Positions 61,623-64,000 of a stretch of 64,000 nt of DNA are shown here, piece after piece. A program made the translations under genes and the position numbers. This DNA comes from Priestia abyssalis (GTDB lineage Bacteria > Bacillota > Bacilli > Bacillales > Bacillaceae_H), in contig NZ_KV917369.1 of NCBI RefSeq assembly GCF_002019595.1, positions 1,450,417 to 1,514,416 of the forward strand, in the 5' to 3' direction. The stretch's first letter is position 1. Each line of letters starts with the position of its first letter. The notes beneath the pieces are model-generated. The model was not told where the DNA came from, ran no database searches, and saw only the letters and a program-made list of their open reading frames with translations.

Positions 61623-62759
61623 ATGACTGTGTTAAAAAAGAATACTGCGGGAATTATCGCGCTTTTGCTATTATTGGCGAGCAAGCTGAAGTGGGTTCTT
61701 GCACTCTTTAAGTTTGCGAAGCTATCAACTTTAGTTTCGATGCTCATATCTTTTGGTGCATATGCCATGCTTTACGGTTGGAAATTCGGGATAGCCCTCA
61801 TTTATCTTTTATTCGTTCATGAGATGGGTCACTTGGTTGCGGCGAAGAGAAAAGGCATCGCAACTTCTCCAGCTGTATTTATTCCGTTCATGGGAGCGGT
61901 AATTGGCATGAAGGAATTGCCGAAAAATGCAAAAGATGAAGCGTACATTGCGTATGGAGGGCCGCTGTTTGGTTTATTGTCCTTTTTGCCTGCGGTCCCC
62001 CTGTATTTATGGACACACGATCCTTTTTGGGGAATGGTCGTCGGATTGGGGGCATTGTTGAACTTGTTTAACCTTCTCCCTGTTTCTCCGCTTGATGGAG
62101 GCCGGATTGTCACCGTGTTGTCTACGAAAATATGGTTTGTTGGACTTCTTGCTTTGATTCCGCTCATGATTATCGATCCGAGCGCGATTTTGGTATTGAT
62201 TTTTATCATCGGGCTTATTACATGGTGGCAGCGCGTACGGGAAAACTATGAACTTTCCGTCACAAAAGGAGAGCTGTCCATTTTGGAAGAGGCGCAATCG
62301 GTTTATGGATCGATGGAAGAGAATAAAAGTGTATATGAACCGATTCGTTCTGCCGAGTGGAGCGAATACAAAGAACGAATGGCAACTGCTTATCGATTAA
62401 AAGGAAAGCAGGTTCTACTCAAATCTGAAGAGACGAAATCCTTTTATTTTCCTTTCCTCCAGGATGACAAGAAAAAAGAAAAAGCGCTTTTGCAGTTCCA
62501 GAAAGAACAGTATCAGCGATTGGTCCGTGTATTGGAGAACGAGGACGAATGGGATAAAGATTATGAAGAGCTAAGCCATATCCAAAAAGAGATTGAAGAG
62601 AGAGAGAAAAAAGTTGAAAAGCTAAAAACATATTATTTAACAACGACAAAAGAAAAATGGCTCGGTTTGGCTGCCTACTTATTACTGCTCGTTGTATTGG
62701 GAGGATTTTATCTGTTCGGTACCAATATTATGAGTGAAATAGGCCCATTCATCAGTTGA
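61623..62759 (+). CDS. M50 (site-2 protease family) membrane peptidase
   Basis: A 378-residue membrane zinc protease. The HEMGH motif (66-70) and the third ligand Asp158 in NLLPVSPLDGG are present within five or six membrane segments (1-215). A soluble charged region with coiled coil (about 220-345) and a final membrane anchor (about 352-372) follow, an extension beyond the short YwhC-type proteases. Target unknown. GAAAGGAAG precedes the ATG. The paired-hairpin copy 4 follows. Confidence 0.9.
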   Translation: MTVLKKNTAGIIALLLLLASKLKWVLALFKFAKLSTLVSMLISFGAYAMLYGWKFGIALIYLLFVHEMGHLVAAKRKGIATSPAVFIPFMGAVIGMKELPKNAKDEAYIAYGGPLFGLLSFLPAVPLYLWTHDPFWGMVVGLGALLNLFNLLPVSPLDGGRIVTVLSTKIWFVGLLALIPLMIIDPSAILVLIFIIGLITWWQRVRENYELSVTKGELSILEEAQSVYGSMEENKSVYEPIRSAEWSEYKERMATAYRLKGKQVLLKSEETKSFYFPFLQDDKKKEKALLQFQKEQYQRLVRVLENEDEWDKDYEELSHIQKEIEEREKKVEKLKTYYLTTTKEKWLGLAAYLLLLVVLGGFYLFGTNIMSEIGPFIS

Positions 62760-62887
62760 CGGTCCATATTTTTTCTTCTTTACAATGGAAATGAATCATA
62801 AAGATACTTTGCCGCTTTCTTACATCTTAGTGGCAATCTTTTCAAATGGCTGTTCCCTATGCCTTGAATATGCAACAACATTTTTTT

Positions 62888-62989
62888 CTGAAAGGACCCG
62901 TCACTGAAAATCCTTCATTTTATTGGATCGTGATGACGGGTCCTTCAGGAGGGTGACGAAAAGGTTTTTTAAACCTTTTCGTCACCCTC
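62888..62989. repeat. Paired-hairpin element, copy 4 (stem A then stem B)
   Basis: Stem A: CTGAAAGGACCCGTCA (62888-62903) with TGACGGGTCCTTCAG (62934-62948), one bulge. Stem B follows at once: GAGGGTGACGAAAAGGTTT (62949-62967) with AAACCTTTTCGTCACCCTC (62971-62989), perfect 19 bp and 3-nt loop. The last bases overlap the stop of the minus-strand 51-residue gene. Confidence 0.9.
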
Positions 62990-63137
62990 TTAGTTCAGTT
63001 TTATCGTTTTGATCTTTGTTGTGCTTGTTGCCCTTGCTGTTGTCCCCGCTTGTGATTTCCGCACCCATCTCTACTAGTTGATGCTGTAATTTCGGGTTGC
63101 TTTGATTCTGGCTTCCGCGGTTATATTTTTTCGTCAT
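62982..63137 (-). CDS. 51-residue Asn/Lys/Gln-rich small protein
   Basis: A short minus-strand frame of 51 residues beginning MTKKYNRGSQ and containing LVEMGAEITSGDN, then a tail rich in Lys, Asn and Asp. GAGGAG lies about 9 nt before the ATG and overlaps the end of the DUF3892 gene, so the two form an operon. The composition is like minor spore or stress proteins of Bacillus. No family named. The stop codon lies inside stem B of the hairpin element. Confidence 0.7.
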   Translation of the reverse strand: MTKKYNRGSQNQSNPKLQHQLVEMGAEITSGDNSKGNKHNKDQNDKTELRG

Positions 63138-63144
63138 GATGAAC

Positions 63145-63384
63145 TCACTCCTCTTCGAAGGTTGGCAAAGAATCTAAATTGTTTGAGCGATCACTGTCAG
63201 GATTGCTGCGAATATACGTTTCACCGTCTTTGCCGGTAAACGTATTGACACCTTCAATCATTCCCGACTGTACTTGCTGGAGAGCTTCTTCGTACGTTAA
63301 AATGCGTCCTGATGATGTTTTAAATTCCTTCAAATCACCGTCAGCATTTTTTCGAACGGCAATAAATGTTTCTTTTGTATCCAT
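63145..63384 (-). CDS. DUF3892 domain protein
   Basis: A 79-residue protein of unknown function with the DUF3892 pattern: FIAVRKNADGDLKEFKTSSGRILTYEEALQQVQSGMIEGVNTFTGKDGETYIRSNPD. It has no Cys and no membrane segment. AAGGAGGG lies about 11 nt before the ATG. The following 51-residue gene starts 7 nt after the stop. Confidence 0.85.
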   Translation of the reverse strand: MDTKETFIAVRKNADGDLKEFKTSSGRILTYEEALQQVQSGMIEGVNTFTGKDGETYIRSNPDSDRSNNLDSLPTFEEE

Positions 63385-63498
63385 AAAGAGTGATCCCTCC
63401 TTTTCAACGTTAGGTTGAGATTCTCCGCCTTAAATTATGCATGAAAAGGATTTAGAGGGACTGAGGCGAATACACTACATGGAAAGGAGAGATAGACA

Positions 63499-64000
63499 AT
63501 GAGCAATTTCGAGTGGCATGAAGAAGCAAGGAAACAATGGGATGACCGAGCGGGCTTTTGGAATAAAAACAGCGAGGAAATGTGGATAGAAGGAAGCAGA
63601 AAAACAATTATTCCGTTTTTGGAACCATACATAGAAAAAGGAAGTTTTATTGTGGATGCAGGATGCGGCGACGGCCTCGGGTCTTATTTATTGGCAAAGA
63701 AAGGTTATCGTGTCACAGGCGTCGATTTATCGAATGAGATGATTGAAAAGGCGAAGGCAAGAACTGATCTAGATTCCTTAACGTTTGTACAAGGAGATTT
63801 GACGAACCTTCCGTTAGAAGAAAAGTCCGCAGATGCGGTCATGGCCATCAACTCATTGGAATGGACGGAAAAACCGATTGATGCTTTGAATGAATTAAAG
63901 CGAATCGTAAAAGATAAAGGACATGCCTGTGTGGGCATATTAGGTCCCACTGCACATCCTCGTGTGAACAGCTACCGCCGTCTTTATGCAGAAAAGGTCA
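63499..64000 (+). CDS. Class I SAM methyltransferase, 3' end outside window
   Basis: The first 167 codons of a methyltransferase that runs past the window end. The SAM site is FIVDAGCGDGLGSYLL (motif I, about 50-65), followed by VTGVDLSNEMIEKAK (motif II) and the motif IV-like ADAVMAINSLEWTEKP. This is the methyltransf_11/25 type acting on small molecules. AAAGGAGAG is 8 nt before ATG 63499. Acceptor unknown. Confidence 0.85.
   Translation, partial: MSNFEWHEEARKQWDDRAGFWNKNSEEMWIEGSRKTIIPFLEPYIEKGSFIVDAGCGDGLGSYLLAKKGYRVTGVDLSNEMIEKAKARTDLDSLTFVQGDLTNLPLEEKSADAVMAINSLEWTEKPIDALNELKRIVKDKGHACVGILGPTAHPRVNSYRRLYAEKV

Overview
The window is chromosomal DNA from a spore-forming member of the Bacillaceae. 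The gene order gpsB–rnpB–rlmL/ypsC–ypvA–ypwA–xpt–pbuX–bcsA–ypbQ–dynA–ypbS … ypdQ/ypeP–ypeQ–ypzA–cspD matches the Bacillus subtilis ypsB-to-cspD region. A-type RNase P RNA is absent and the B-type is present. Strong AGGAGG-like ribosome binding sites, frequent TTG/GTG starts and a gamma-type small acid-soluble spore protein with a sigma-G-like -10 box all fit. The genus cannot be fixed from the sequence alone. No phage, complete insertion sequence, CRISPR array, tRNA or rRNA was seen.

Layout. 1-9.6 kb: gpsB, a tandem 126-bp repeat, a YjiH-type membrane protein, rnpB, a GH13 alpha-glucosidase, the rRNA methyltransferase YpsC and a DinG/XPD-type helicase. 9.6-24 kb: M32 carboxypeptidase; xpt-pbuX under a guanine riboswitch; a GNAT; a third copy of the 126-bp repeat; the alkylpyrone pair (type III PKS plus methyltransferase); a tiny Fur-controlled peptide gene; the two-headed dynamin DynA; then a run of small conserved Bacillus genes. 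24-34 kb: EamA exporter, two RNase H-like genes, ypeQ, ypzA, cspD, nupC, LD-carboxypeptidase, a PAS histidine kinase and a large DUF2339 membrane protein. 34-44 kb: an MFS exporter, then an accessory catabolic cluster made of an AraC regulator facing a sugar ABC importer, followed by aldo/keto reductase, Dabb protein and a phytanoyl-CoA-dioxygenase-family oxygenase. 44-50 kb: topB, amino acid permease, LysE exporter and a second EamA exporter. 50-61.5 kb: a long lysine-degradation cluster. 61.5-64 kb: M50 protease, two small genes on the minus strand and a methyltransferase cut by the window end.

How the genes work together. The 50.5-61.5 kb cluster encodes what looks like a full route from lysine to succinate and acetyl-CoA: KamA makes beta-lysine, a GNAT may acetylate it, an aminotransferase and a two-subunit CoA-transferase make the 3-oxoacyl-CoA, a thiolase cleaves it, and a GabT/GabD-like pair finishes GABA to succinate. 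An M81 (MlrC-type) hydrolase sits where B. subtilis has the deacylase YodQ. The 36-44 kb cluster looks like an uptake-plus-oxidation system for an unknown sugar-like compound. Its regulator/transporter gap carries two exactly spaced pairs of repeats that look like AraC-type operators.

Between genes the window carries recurrent structured repeats: a 126-bp hairpin-capable element (three copies), a paired-hairpin element of two perfect stems that touch without spacing (three full copies and one half copy, plus a look-alike pair of different sequence), and a 20-nt motif shared by two other hairpins. Several genes are too short for ordinary ORF calling: 30-, 42- and 51-residue proteins are listed below.
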